The position numbers were made by a program, and so were the translations under genes. A stretch of DNA of 64,000 nt from Absicoccus porci. Its GTDB lineage: Bacteria; Bacillota_I; Bacilli_A; Erysipelotrichales; Erysipelotrichaceae. Positions 30,338 to 37,409 of this stretch are shown in pieces (positions within the stretch are counted from its first letter, which is position 1; every line of letters begins with the position of its first letter). The notes below the pieces were generated by a model. That model saw only the letters and a program-made list of their open reading frames with translations, was not told where the DNA came from and made no database searches. Location: contig NZ_RJQC01000002.1 of NCBI RefSeq assembly GCF_003725415.1, positions 240,580-304,579 on the forward strand, read 5' to 3'.

Positions 30338-31267
30338 TCAACAATGATCATTCATAAAATCAATGATACCTGCAACAACTTCGTCTTGAATATCCTTATA
30401 GTTATGAATTTCATGACGATAGCCAGGATATAGTTTGGTCGTAACATCATGACCTGTATCAATCAACCAATTGGCTACTTGATAAATGCCACTACCATAT
30501 TGACCAACGGGATCTTGATCACCGGCAATATTATAAATTGGTAAACTTGTTGGTACTTTCTTGGCCCAATCCACACTGGAAATATATTCCATCATTTGGG
30601 CAAAATATAAGAAGGCACGATTGGTGGTTGGTTTTGTGAAGGCATCAAATGGATCATTAGCATGATCATATTGTACATTTGGATCGGAACAAATCCATTC
30701 ATTGCCTAATTTCACACCTTCCGGACAACGTGCAAACATCCAACCCATTAAGGCATTGGCTGCTTCTGGATCGGATTCATTGCCTTTATGTTCGGCCACA
30801 TCTTGTTCCAATATCTGAATTCCTTTTTCCAAATCTGGCCAAACACCGGTCGTTCCACAAATGGTAGCACCAGCCAATTCATCGCCATATTTTGACATGT
30901 AGTCACGTACGATGAACGAACCCATGCTGTGGCCATATAGGAAATATGGTAGATCTGGATATTTCTCTACCACAAGATCATGTAAACTGTGCTCATCTTC
31001 CATCATCGTATGGAAGCCTTTATCGCCCCAATCGCCCCAGCTATTATTATTGACGATAGCGGTTTTTCCATGGCCGACATGATCATCGGCTGCAACGATA
31101 TAATCAGCATCTAAGTATTGTACGATCATCTTCAAATAACGACGGGAATGTTCCCCAAAGCCATGCACCAATTGCACGATGCCTTTGGGTTTGGCAGCTG
31201 GTACATAGATCCAGCCTTGGACTTGATCGCGCTGATTATACGATAGAAATTGTACTTCATATAACAT
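30338..31267 (-). CDS. Alpha/beta hydrolase, monoacylglycerol-lipase-like
   Basis: A 309-residue cytoplasmic serine hydrolase. LVHGFGEHSRRY near 35 is the oxyanion strand. The nucleophile elbow is GHSMGS near residue 106. The acid is the Asp of IAGDQDPVGQYG near 250, and the His is in LYPGYRHEIHNY near 282. This is the PldB/monoglyceride-lipase group that cleaves acyl esters. The start at 31267 follows AGGAGG by about nine bases; an upstream in-frame codon lies within the leader. A candidate catabolite-control site overlaps its promoter. A decayed copy of its 3' end lies at 28459. Confidence 0.87.
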   Translation of the reverse strand: MLYEVQFLSYNQRDQVQGWIYVPAAKPKGIVQLVHGFGEHSRRYLKMIVQYLDADYIVAADDHVGHGKTAIVNNNSWGDWGDKGFHTMMEDEHSLHDLVVEKYPDLPYFLYGHSMGSFIVRDYMSKYGDELAGATICGTTGVWPDLEKGIQILEQDVAEHKGNESDPEAANALMGWMFARCPEGVKLGNEWICSDPNVQYDHANDPFDAFTKPTTNRAFLYFAQMMEYISSVDWAKKVPTSLPIYNIAGDQDPVGQYGSGIYQVANWLIDTGHDVTTKLYPGYRHEIHNYKDIQDEVVAGIIDFMNDHC

Positions 31268-31312
31268 ACAAATACACCTCCTGGTATGATATGAATACAC
31301 CTAACAAAGCTA

Positions 31313-31326
31313 TTATAACGCTTACA
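31313..31326 (-). promoter_or_regulatory. Candidate cre site overlapping the hydrolase -10
   Basis: The minus strand reads TGTAAGCGTTATAA, matching the Bacillus CcpA consensus TGNAANCGNTNNCA at every fixed position except one. The same bases hold the -10 hexamer TATAAT of the hydrolase promoter, so binding would block transcription. No CcpA gene is in the window. Confidence 0.45.
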
Positions 31327-31390
31327 TTTTAAAATAAAATATGCATTTCATGAATTTAATCACAATGAAAGAGTTTCATACATACGAAAA

Positions 31391-31414
31391 AAGCACATCT
31401 TTGATGATGTGCTT
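31391..31414 (-). terminator. Terminator of cca-rmuC-macro-mnmM operon
   Basis: AAGCACATC pairs with GATGTGCTT across a six-base loop, followed on the minus strand by TTTTTT. Confidence 0.85.
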
Positions 31415-31418
31415 GTTA

Positions 31419-31937
31419 CTACTTTTTCTCAATTTCAATAAGATATGGGGCATCATGATTCATCATTTGTACTTTACAGACATCGCATGAAGTTAAACAA
31501 GATAAATAGGATTCAATGGCTTGTTGTTCTTGCTGGGCTTGAGAATGATGATAGAAAACCAAAGCCATTCTGCCTTTTTTCCGCAACAAATCCATTCCTT
31601 TTTGTACGGCTTCCAAACTCGTTTCTGGTAATGTCGTGATTTCTTTTTTACCATGGGGACAATAACCAAAATTAAATATAATGGCATCCACCACTTCATG
31701 GATACGATCCATGTGTTCATGTCCTATATGATAAATGAACACACGATCATCATCGATTTCTTTTTTTGTCTTTGCGATCACATCTTCTTGGATCTCAAAT
31801 GCATAGACTTTTTGTACATTTTGCGATAAGAAATATTTGGTATCTTTGCCATTGCCTAATGTTGCATCGATACAAATGGCTTGGGGATGCAAAGCTTTGC
31901 TTAAAAAGTCATGTGATCTTTCAACCATGGATTTCAT
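31419..31937 (-). CDS. mnmM: tRNA (mnm5s2U34) methyltransferase MnmM-like (YtqB family)
   Basis: A 172-residue class I SAM methyltransferase of the YtqB/rRNA-methylase-like family. The SAM site is CIDATLGNGKDTKYFL near 22-37, then VYAFEIQEDVI, and IIFNFGYCPHGKKEITT near 86, a block typical of the family. Homologues (MnmM in Bacillus subtilis) methylate the 5-aminomethyl-2-thiouridine at the tRNA wobble base. Other members remain untested, so the exact assignment is by family. ATG overlaps the macro-domain stop (ATGA). Confidence 0.82.
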   Translation of the reverse strand: MKSMVERSHDFLSKALHPQAICIDATLGNGKDTKYFLSQNVQKVYAFEIQEDVIAKTKKEIDDDRVFIYHIGHEHMDRIHEVVDAIIFNFGYCPHGKKEITTLPETSLEAVQKGMDLLRKKGRMALVFYHHSQAQQEQQAIESYLSCLTSCDVCKVQMMNHDAPYLIEIEKK

Positions 31938-32458
31938 CGTACATGCATCGCTTTCTTATAGATCATATAATTTTCTTCATCGTAACAGACAAAAGTCACA
32001 TCAATATGTCGTGTATCTTTGTATTGGGCATACATCCGTTGTACGGTGCGAATAGCGATCTTACATGCTGCTTCTTTGGGATAGCCATAAATACCGGTAG
32101 AAATACATGGAAAAGCCAAGGTCAAATGATCCATATGATTTTTTGTCATGAAATCATAGGCCAGCACCATGCTGTTCCAATATGCTGCTTCTAGATATTC
32201 TTTATCTTTTGGTGAACCCGAATAAATCGGACCCACGGCATGAATGACCGCTTTACAAGGTAATTCATACGCATGTGTCATTTTCGCTTGTCCCGTTCGA
32301 CAACCACCCAATTTCCAGCATTCAGCGGCCAATGCTTTTCCAGCCACTTGATGGATAGCGCCGCAAACACCACCTCCTGGTGCCAATTGTTCATTGGCTG
32401 CATTGACGATCACATCAAAATCCAAACGGGTAATATCTCCTTTTAGTACATGCATCAT
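31934..32458 (-). CDS. Macro-domain ADP-ribose hydrolase
   Basis: A 174-residue macro domain. DVIVNAANEQLAPGGGVCGAIH at about 15-36 is the ADP-ribose binding and catalytic loop with the conserved Asn and Asp-type contacts. FPCISTGIYGYP near 114 forms the diphosphate-binding loop. MacroD-type enzymes remove ADP-ribose from proteins or deacetylate O-acetyl-ADP-ribose. No ADP-ribosyltransferase partner is nearby; the gene is embedded in an RNA/DNA-metabolism operon and overlaps rmuC by 4 bases (ATGA) and mnmM by 4. Confidence 0.88.
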   Translation of the reverse strand: MMHVLKGDITRLDFDVIVNAANEQLAPGGGVCGAIHQVAGKALAAECWKLGGCRTGQAKMTHAYELPCKAVIHAVGPIYSGSPKDKEYLEAAYWNSMVLAYDFMTKNHMDHLTLAFPCISTGIYGYPKEAACKIAIRTVQRMYAQYKDTRHIDVTFVCYDEENYMIYKKAMHVR

Positions 32459-33357
32459 AGTTCATCATTCTTTCCATTTGCCATACGTTCCATACGTCCG
32501 GCTACTTTATGTGCGGAAATGGATACTTCATGAAATTGTTTTTGTAGCGTATCCATCGTTTTTTCCGCCTTTTCACTTCTTAAACATAATCGCTTTACGT
32601 CTTCCTGTAAAGAAAGAATCGTGGATTCAATTTCTTCCATATGACTGGCACGATAAAAATCACGTGTACTGGCTAATAATGTATAGATTACCCCAATCAA
32701 TGTCGTGGGGGATGTCAATAAAACATGCCTTTGTAGGGCATAGTTTAATACATCAACTTGTTTGGCACAGATAAATTGATAGATAGCTTCACTTGGCAAA
32801 AACAAGATGGCTTGATCTACGGTTTCGTATATGATGTATTTATCAGCAATATCATCAATATGTTTTTTCATATCCCGAACAAATAAATGATCTTGTTTGG
32901 ATATATAATTCTCCATGGGAAATTTGGAATCAATACATAAAACCTTTGGCGTATCGGGAAGATGCAAGATCGCATCGGCAATTTTCCCATTTTGTAGACT
33001 ATACTGCATCGTATAGATTTCCGGATTGGATCCGGCATACATTTCTAATAAAGATTCGAGTTGATATTCACCCCAATTTCCGCGCGCCTTGGTGTTGGTC
33101 ATGATACGGTTGATACTATCCAATCGAGCATCCATCGCATCCATGGTTTGAAATGAAACGCTCTGCTCACTTCGTAAATTCTGGATTTGTTGGAGAATAT
33201 GATCAAATTGATGGGAAATGTCTTGGGTATGTGTTGCACTTTCCTGACTTTTCATCATCATTTGAAGACTGTTGGTTTGTTGGTTCTTCAATTGTAGGAT
33301 CAATACGATCAAAGCGCATAAAACCAAGATCAATAAAAGTAAAATGCCTATTTCCAT
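32455..33357 (-). CDS. rmuC: DNA recombination protein RmuC homologue
   Basis: 300 residues. A single N-terminal membrane helix (IGILLLLILVLCALIVLIL) is followed by a coiled coil (about 25-85). The conserved RmuC nuclease-like core begins NTKARGNWGEYQLESLL near 91 and includes VLCIDSKFPMENY near 137, with the acid/Lys pair of the PD-(D/E)xK fold. VDQAILFLPSEAIYQF and LTSPTTLIGVIYTLL follow. RmuC limits inversion rearrangements in E. coli; in other bacteria its role is less clear. The start overlaps the cca end by 10 bases. Confidence 0.9.
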   Translation of the reverse strand: MEIGILLLLILVLCALIVLILQLKNQQTNSLQMMMKSQESATHTQDISHQFDHILQQIQNLRSEQSVSFQTMDAMDARLDSINRIMTNTKARGNWGEYQLESLLEMYAGSNPEIYTMQYSLQNGKIADAILHLPDTPKVLCIDSKFPMENYISKQDHLFVRDMKKHIDDIADKYIIYETVDQAILFLPSEAIYQFICAKQVDVLNYALQRHVLLTSPTTLIGVIYTLLASTRDFYRASHMEEIESTILSLQEDVKRLCLRSEKAEKTMDTLQKQFHEVSISAHKVAGRMERMANGKNDEL

Positions 33358-34667
33358 GGATACCTCGATTCTATATATACGAATAAATCTGTTTTGTGAT
33401 TCTTTTCGGGATGGTCAAATGCATATTCCAAACAGGCTTGCAGAGCATTCGCAATGTCTTTACCAGAAAGATTGGTATTTTCGACAATATCTTTGCCATT
33501 GATGGCCAATTGGGAATACTCCATGGGACGATCACATCCTTGATAACAATCTTCCAGTGTTTCTAATTTTTTTATTGTTTGTTGGCCATAAACGGAATGA
33601 GCCATGATATCGCAATATTTCACAATAAATAATTGTTTGATCCATGCATCGCTCCAATGTTTTTCGATCCGAAATTTACGAATGAAGGCCAAGGGGTCTT
33701 TCATCTTTTCATCGTGATAACGAACCAATAAGGGAATGACTTTTTTTTGGGTATTGGTCATTTTAAATTCTTTACAGATACGAGATGAGATTTCGGCACT
33801 CTTGGCGGGATGGCCTTTAAAATGATCAATGCCATTTTTTGTTGTATGACAAGCTGGTTTTCCGAGATCATGAAACAATAGTGTCCAGGCTAGTGTTTCA
33901 TCAAATGGATCCAATAGCTTAACGGCTCTTAAAATATGGTGCAGAACATTTGTATCGTGATAAGGGGTTTGTTGGAGACATGTTCTGCACGATTCTAATT
34001 CTGGCATCCAATGTGACAGTAACAATGTCATATTCTCAATTTCGTAGGGATTGGATCTTAAAATTTCTAAAACTTCATGGCGAACACGTTCTACCGATAC
34101 GTATTGAATATCCTCATGCAATTGTTGGATGGCTTTTTCGGTTTGGGTTTCAATTTGAAAATGAAAGCGAGCTGCAAACCGATGGGCACGTAACATGCGT
34201 AAGGCATCTTCTTGGAAGCGTTGATAGGGATCGCCTACCGCACGGATCCTTTGTGCTTTTAGATCGGCTTGCCCACCAAAGGGATCGATCAATCCGGTTT
34301 TGGGATCATAGGCCATCGCATTGATCGTAAAATCACGACGAGCAAGATCTTCAGTCAAATCATTCACAAAGGCAACATGGTCCGGATGACGATGATCGGA
34401 ATACATGGATTCTTGTCGAAAGGTTGTCACTTCCACGGGTTGATCACTTAAAATCGTAATGGTGCCATGGGCAATGCCTGTGGGAATGGTTCGTTCAAAT
34501 AGGGCTTGTACTTGTTCGGGTTTGGCATTGGTCGTTACATCATAATCTTTTGGGGTTAAATTCAATAAAGCATCGCGTACACAACCACCGACGATATAGG
34601 CTTGAAAACCGGCTTGATGGAATGTATCGAGTATATTTTTCACATAATCGGGACAAAGTATTTTCAT
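33348..34667 (-). CDS. cca: CCA tRNA nucleotidyltransferase (class II, with HD-like region)
   Basis: Adds or repairs the 3'-CCA of tRNAs. The 439-residue enzyme has the pol-beta head YIVGGCVRDALL at about 24-35, the catalytic DYDVTTNAKP near 41-50, the RRDFTINAMAYDP block near 108, and DPYQRFQEDALRMLRAHRFAARF near 142. The C-terminal half includes LLFHDLGKPAC, an HD-type motif near 258, and RYHDEK near 312. The enzyme group contains both CCA-adding and A-adding members; I see no second such gene here. It lacks a ribosome site: TATAAT ends seven bases before the ATG, so the message may be leaderless. Confidence 0.93.
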   Translation of the reverse strand: MKILCPDYVKNILDTFHQAGFQAYIVGGCVRDALLNLTPKDYDVTTNAKPEQVQALFERTIPTGIAHGTITILSDQPVEVTTFRQESMYSDHRHPDHVAFVNDLTEDLARRDFTINAMAYDPKTGLIDPFGGQADLKAQRIRAVGDPYQRFQEDALRMLRAHRFAARFHFQIETQTEKAIQQLHEDIQYVSVERVRHEVLEILRSNPYEIENMTLLLSHWMPELESCRTCLQQTPYHDTNVLHHILRAVKLLDPFDETLAWTLLFHDLGKPACHTTKNGIDHFKGHPAKSAEISSRICKEFKMTNTQKKVIPLLVRYHDEKMKDPLAFIRKFRIEKHWSDAWIKQLFIVKYCDIMAHSVYGQQTIKKLETLEDCYQGCDRPMEYSQLAINGKDIVENTNLSGKDIANALQACLEYAFDHPEKNHKTDLFVYIESRYPWK

Positions 34668-34674
34668 TGGCTAC

Positions 34675-34696
34675 ATTATAGCACATAGCGTATAAT
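34675..34696. promoter_or_regulatory. Back-to-back -10 elements of cca and the membrane-protein gene
   Basis: TATAAT occurs on the minus strand at 34680-34675 and on the plus strand at 34691-34696, only ten bases apart. The minus copy lies seven bases before the cca ATG. The plus copy lies 21 bases before the ATG of the gene at 34718, which has a GAGG. No good -35 is seen for the minus promoter. Confidence 0.45.
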
Positions 34697-34717
34697 ACCC
34701 TTTAGCGAGGTACCATC

Positions 34718-35344
34718 ATGATTACAGAAAAATATACAACACAAAGAAAGATCCTTCTGATCATTGCGATTTTGATCGAGGTCATTTGGTTGGCACAATA
34801 TGCCGTAATCTTAACACAACTGGCTTCTTATTCATGGATCGTTCATTTTAATTTTTTGACTGTTTTGGTTGTTTTGGGATTTATTATTCATTATTTATAT
34901 ATTCCAGAAAGTTTAAAGGTTGTGAAAGATAAGATTTCTTATAAAGAATTAGAGGAAATCATGAAAGATGAAAAATATCATAAATTGTCCTTCTCATTGA
35001 CCAAAAAGGCCTATTTGCCTTCGGATATTTGTTTATCGAAACATTGGGCGTATATGGGAAAAGTATATATTCCTCGTAAGATGATCACACGATTGAGTGG
35101 TCAAGAATCACGTCATTATACGATCTTCTATGTACAAACCGTCAATGGCAAAGAAATTCGAATTGGTGATGTGGAAACCGAAGAAGCCAAGCGTTTCTTA
35201 AAGGCATTGAAAAGACAGATTCCGGAAATCAAAACAACGCCTACTGAATTGTATGAAAACTTTGGCAAGGTGTTAGTTGATGATGATTATAAACAACTTT
35301 CTCGTGAACAATGGAAAGAAGAATATGCAGGCCTACATGTGTAG
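34718..35344 (+). CDS. Hypothetical membrane protein (208 aa)
   Basis: No family recognised. Two hydrophobic helices lie near the N-terminus (about 12-34 and 43-63). A cytoplasmic or exposed domain of about 145 residues follows, with mixed alpha/beta character: KLSFSLTKKAYLPSDICLSKHWAYMGKVYIPRKMI, here given only as its ends, includes several beta-strand-like stretches. YTIFYVQTVNGKEIRIGDVETEEAKRFLKAL, which resembles a small PH-like or DUF fold, follows, then charged helices. It is preceded by a TATAAT and GAGG and has its own terminator, so it is a single-gene unit. Function unknown. Confidence 0.7.
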   Translation: MITEKYTTQRKILLIIAILIEVIWLAQYAVILTQLASYSWIVHFNFLTVLVVLGFIIHYLYIPESLKVVKDKISYKELEEIMKDEKYHKLSFSLTKKAYLPSDICLSKHWAYMGKVYIPRKMITRLSGQESRHYTIFYVQTVNGKEIRIGDVETEEAKRFLKALKRQIPEIKTTPTELYENFGKVLVDDDYKQLSREQWKEEYAGLHV

Positions 35345-35353
35345 GTCTGTTTT
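35328..35353 (+). terminator. Terminator of the 208-aa membrane-protein gene
   Basis: CAGGCCTAC pairs with GTAGGTCTG (one G-U) around ATGT, followed by TTTT. The hairpin starts inside the last codons. Confidence 0.75.
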
Positions 35354-35355
35354 AT

Positions 35356-35382
35356 TTAGCACTTTTTATTTTTGATTGCTAT
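35356..35382. promoter_or_regulatory. CIRCE-like HrcA operator, copy 1
   Basis: TTAGCACTT-N9-GATTGCTAT. Against the consensus TTAGCACTC-N9-GAGTGCTAA the left arm matches 8 of 9 and the right arm 7 of 9, with the exact nine-base spacer. It lies upstream of the hsp20 promoter. Confidence 0.65.
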
Positions 35383-35402
35383 AAATTATAAAAATAAACT
35401 TT

Positions 35403-35429
35403 TTAGCACTTTTGTGTTGACGCTGCTAA
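35403..35429. promoter_or_regulatory. CIRCE-like HrcA operator, copy 2, overlapping the hsp20 promoter
   Basis: TTAGCACTT-N9-CGCTGCTAA: left arm 8 of 9, right arm 6 of 9, exact nine-base spacer. The right side overlaps the -35 TTGACG (35417-35422), and a TATTAT-type -10 lies about 16 bases downstream, so a bound repressor would block polymerase. Confidence 0.65.
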
Positions 35430-35475
35430 AAAACGTGTTATTATACTCGTAGAAAGAAACAGGAGGTGCAGATAT

Positions 35476-35862
35476 ATGAGATATTATCCATTGAATCACT
35501 TATTCGATGACTTCTTCACCGATGAGCCATCCAGACTAATGAAGACCGATATTCATGAAAAAGATGGTATGTATGAATTGAATATGGCAATTCCCGGTGT
35601 CAAAAAAGAGGATATTCAAATCGAATTGAGCGATGGCTATTTGAAAGTAACCGCAACGCGTAAGACCAATCGTGATGATTCAAATAGTCGTTATGTTCAT
35701 AAAGAACGGTATGAAGGTACTTGTTCAAGAAACTTCTATATTGGTGATGGATATCATCAAGAAGATATCAAAGCTTCTTTCGATAATGGTGAATTAAAGA
35801 TTACCTTGCCAAAGGAAGTAAAAGAGCCAGAAGCAAAAAGCAAAATGATCACAATTGAGTAA
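35476..35862 (+). CDS. Small heat-shock protein Hsp20, copy 1
   Basis: A 128-residue alpha-crystallin-domain chaperone that holds unfolding proteins. The N-terminal arm is YPLNHLFDDFFTDEPSRLMKTDI. The domain starts ELNMAIPGVKKEDIQIELSDG (about residues 32-52) and ends ASFDNGELKITLPKE. The C-terminal I-x-I anchor appears as MITIE. It follows an AGGAGG site and the double CIRCE-like region. Two close paralogues follow at 13- and 15-base gaps, so all three form one transcript. Confidence 0.93.
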   Translation: MRYYPLNHLFDDFFTDEPSRLMKTDIHEKDGMYELNMAIPGVKKEDIQIELSDGYLKVTATRKTNRDDSNSRYVHKERYEGTCSRNFYIGDGYHQEDIKASFDNGELKITLPKEVKEPEAKSKMITIE

Positions 35863-35875
35863 GGAGGTATAAATT

Positions 35876-36280
35876 ATGGCATATTATCCAGGATTTGGAC
35901 GTGTATTTGATGATTTCTTTAATGGTGGTTTTTCAAGTCAAACCGGTGTATTAAAAACCGATATTGTTGAAAAAGATGGTAACTATGTATTATCCATGGA
36001 AGTACCTGGTTACAAAAAAGAAGATATTCAAATTGAATTGACCGAGGGTTATTTGAAAGTAACTGCTACAAAACATAGCAACACGGATGAGAAAGATGAT
36101 AATGGTCGGATCATTCGTAAAGAGCGTTATTCAGGAACGCAATCAAGAAGTTTCTATGTAGGTGATAACTATCATCAAGAAGATATCAAAGCTTCCTTTG
36201 ATAATGGTGAATTAACGATTACTTTACCAACGGAAGCAAAGAAGATCGAAGCAACGAAACAGTATATCTCTATTGAATAA
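35876..36280 (+). CDS. Small heat-shock protein Hsp20, copy 2
   Basis: 134 residues, same architecture as copy 1: short N-terminal arm with FGRVFDDFFNGGF, domain start VLSMEVPGYKKEDIQIELTEG, IRKERYSGTQSRSFYVGDNY loop, and the C-terminal YISIE. Copies 1 and 2 share YHQEDIKASFDNGEL exactly, pointing to a recent tandem duplication. AAGGAGG precedes the ATG. It probably forms mixed oligomers with its neighbours, an inference from co-expression. Confidence 0.93.
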   Translation: MAYYPGFGRVFDDFFNGGFSSQTGVLKTDIVEKDGNYVLSMEVPGYKKEDIQIELTEGYLKVTATKHSNTDEKDDNGRIIRKERYSGTQSRSFYVGDNYHQEDIKASFDNGELTITLPTEAKKIEATKQYISIE

Positions 36281-36295
36281 TAGGAAGGTGATATT

Positions 36296-36697
36296 ATGAT
36301 GTACTATCCAACATTTGATCGTTTATTTGATGATTTCTTTGATACCCAATGGACCGGCTCAAACGATGTCATGAAGACAGATATCGTTGAAAAGGACGGC
36401 AACATCCAATTCAATATGGAAGTGCCTGGTGTAAACAAAGACGATATCCAAATTGAATTGAATGATGGAGTATTAAATATCACAGCTAGTCGTGATCAAA
36501 ATCACGAAGATAAAGATGATAATGATCAGCTCATTCGTCAGGAACGCAATTATGGACGTTATACACGTAGCTTCTATGTAGGCGACAATGTAAAACCAGA
36601 AGATGTTAAGGCCCACTTCGAAAATGGTGAACTACAAATCACAGTTCCTGATAAACAAGATGCCATTGAAAATCATGAAACCATTTCTATCGAATAG
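36296..36697 (+). CDS. Small heat-shock protein Hsp20, copy 3
   Basis: 133 residues, third paralogue: FDRLFDDFFDTQWTG arm, FNMEVPGVNKDDIQIELNDGVL domain start, HFENGELQITVPDK end and TISIE tail. It is the most diverged of the three; it keeps the DDNxxxIRxER and RSFYVGDN blocks of copy 2 but replaces YHQEDIKASFDN by VKPEDVKAHFEN. The charged DDxNDQLIRQER loop is in the dimer-forming region. It ends the heat-shock unit, with a terminator starting seven bases after the stop. Confidence 0.93.
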   Translation: MMYYPTFDRLFDDFFDTQWTGSNDVMKTDIVEKDGNIQFNMEVPGVNKDDIQIELNDGVLNITASRDQNHEDKDDNDQLIRQERNYGRYTRSFYVGDNVKPEDVKAHFENGELQITVPDKQDAIENHETISIE

Positions 36698-36703
36698 GCA
36701 TTC

Positions 36704-36731
36704 AACCAGCTTGAAAAAGCTGGTTTTTTTA
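36704..36731 (+). terminator. hsp20 operon terminator
   Basis: AACCAGCTT (36704-36712) pairs with AAGCTGGTT (36717-36725), followed by a T run to 36731. Confidence 0.9.
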
Positions 36732-36734
36732 TTG

Positions 36735-37141
36735 CTAATGCGAGAAGTTACATCGTTGCATGGCTACGCCATCATCCATAACTTCAAAACCAAATCGTTC
36801 ATAAAAGGAAGCATTTTTTATTCTTCAGGCATCAATTCGATATACAAATAATCTTTATATTTTTCTTTGATCCTTTCGATTATATGCCCCGCAATACCAT
36901 GTCCTTTATTAGCTGGATCCACCAATACATAGTGTATATACGCCAACATTTCACTATCATCCAAAACACGAACCACCCCAACTAGGTGTTTATCATCCCA
37001 TGCCGTAATGACCGTAGAAGAATGCATCAATGCGTTATATAGTCTTTGTGGATATTGACCCGATATCCAATGAACAGATAAAAATAACTGTTGGACTTGA
37101 TCTTGGGTAAATCGCTTTTCTTCTGTGTAATAAATATTCAT
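36735..37141 (-). pseudogene. GNAT acetyltransferase, frameshifted near the C-terminus
   Basis: From ATG 37141 (AAGGAA upstream) the frame gives MNIYYTEEKRFTQDQVQQLF and the acetyl-CoA loop DPANKGHGIAGHIIERI (about residues 76-92), then stops with TAA at 36820-36818 after LMPEE. In another frame the sequence continues KNASFYERFGFEVMDDGVAMQRC to TAG 36735, which is exactly the missing final strand (xxASxFYxRxGF) of GNAT enzymes. One base has been lost near the A-run at 36819-36814, though a simple A loss would not by itself remove the TAA. The truncated product lacks the last beta strands and is probably inactive. Start could also be further upstream at 37192 without a ribosome site. Confidence 0.75.
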
Positions 37142-37321
37142 CGTATTCCTTCTATCTATATTCATACTGTAAGGGTTATTTTCTTTTTTCAAAACATATT
37201 GTGTTATTTATTAATCATATTATTCCTATAGTTTATATATATATCATTTGACAACAGCACTCTCTCCATTTATCATAGTAATCACATAAGATATATAAGT
37301 TTTAAGAAAGAGGTGGTCTTG

Positions 37322-37369
37322 ATGTGTTGTCGCAACATGAATAAACGAATGTGTTGGTTTAAACAATAA
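37322..37369 (+). CDS. Cys-rich leader peptide candidate (15 aa)
   Basis: ATG at 37322, preceded by AAGAGGTGG five bases away, encodes MCCRNMNKRMCWFKQ and stops at 37367-37369, 40 bases before the transporter ATG. Three of 15 residues are Cys and three are Met. The leader RNA can fold: TGTTG-TCG-CAACA inside the ORF, and AGGTGGT (37311-37317, the ribosome site) pairs with ACCACTT (37369-37375) after the stop. I see no U-tailed terminator between ORF and transporter, so any control would be translational. Expression is not shown. Confidence 0.5.
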   Translation: MCCRNMNKRMCWFKQ

Positions 37370-37409
37370 CCACTTATGTATTTATATTTTTTAGGAGGAG
37401 AGAAACATT

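Noticed and set aside
37142-37321. T-box or riboswitch upstream of the TcyP-like transporter
   Set aside because: No specifier loop or T-box sequence (TGGNACCGCG) was found, and no terminator precedes the gene.
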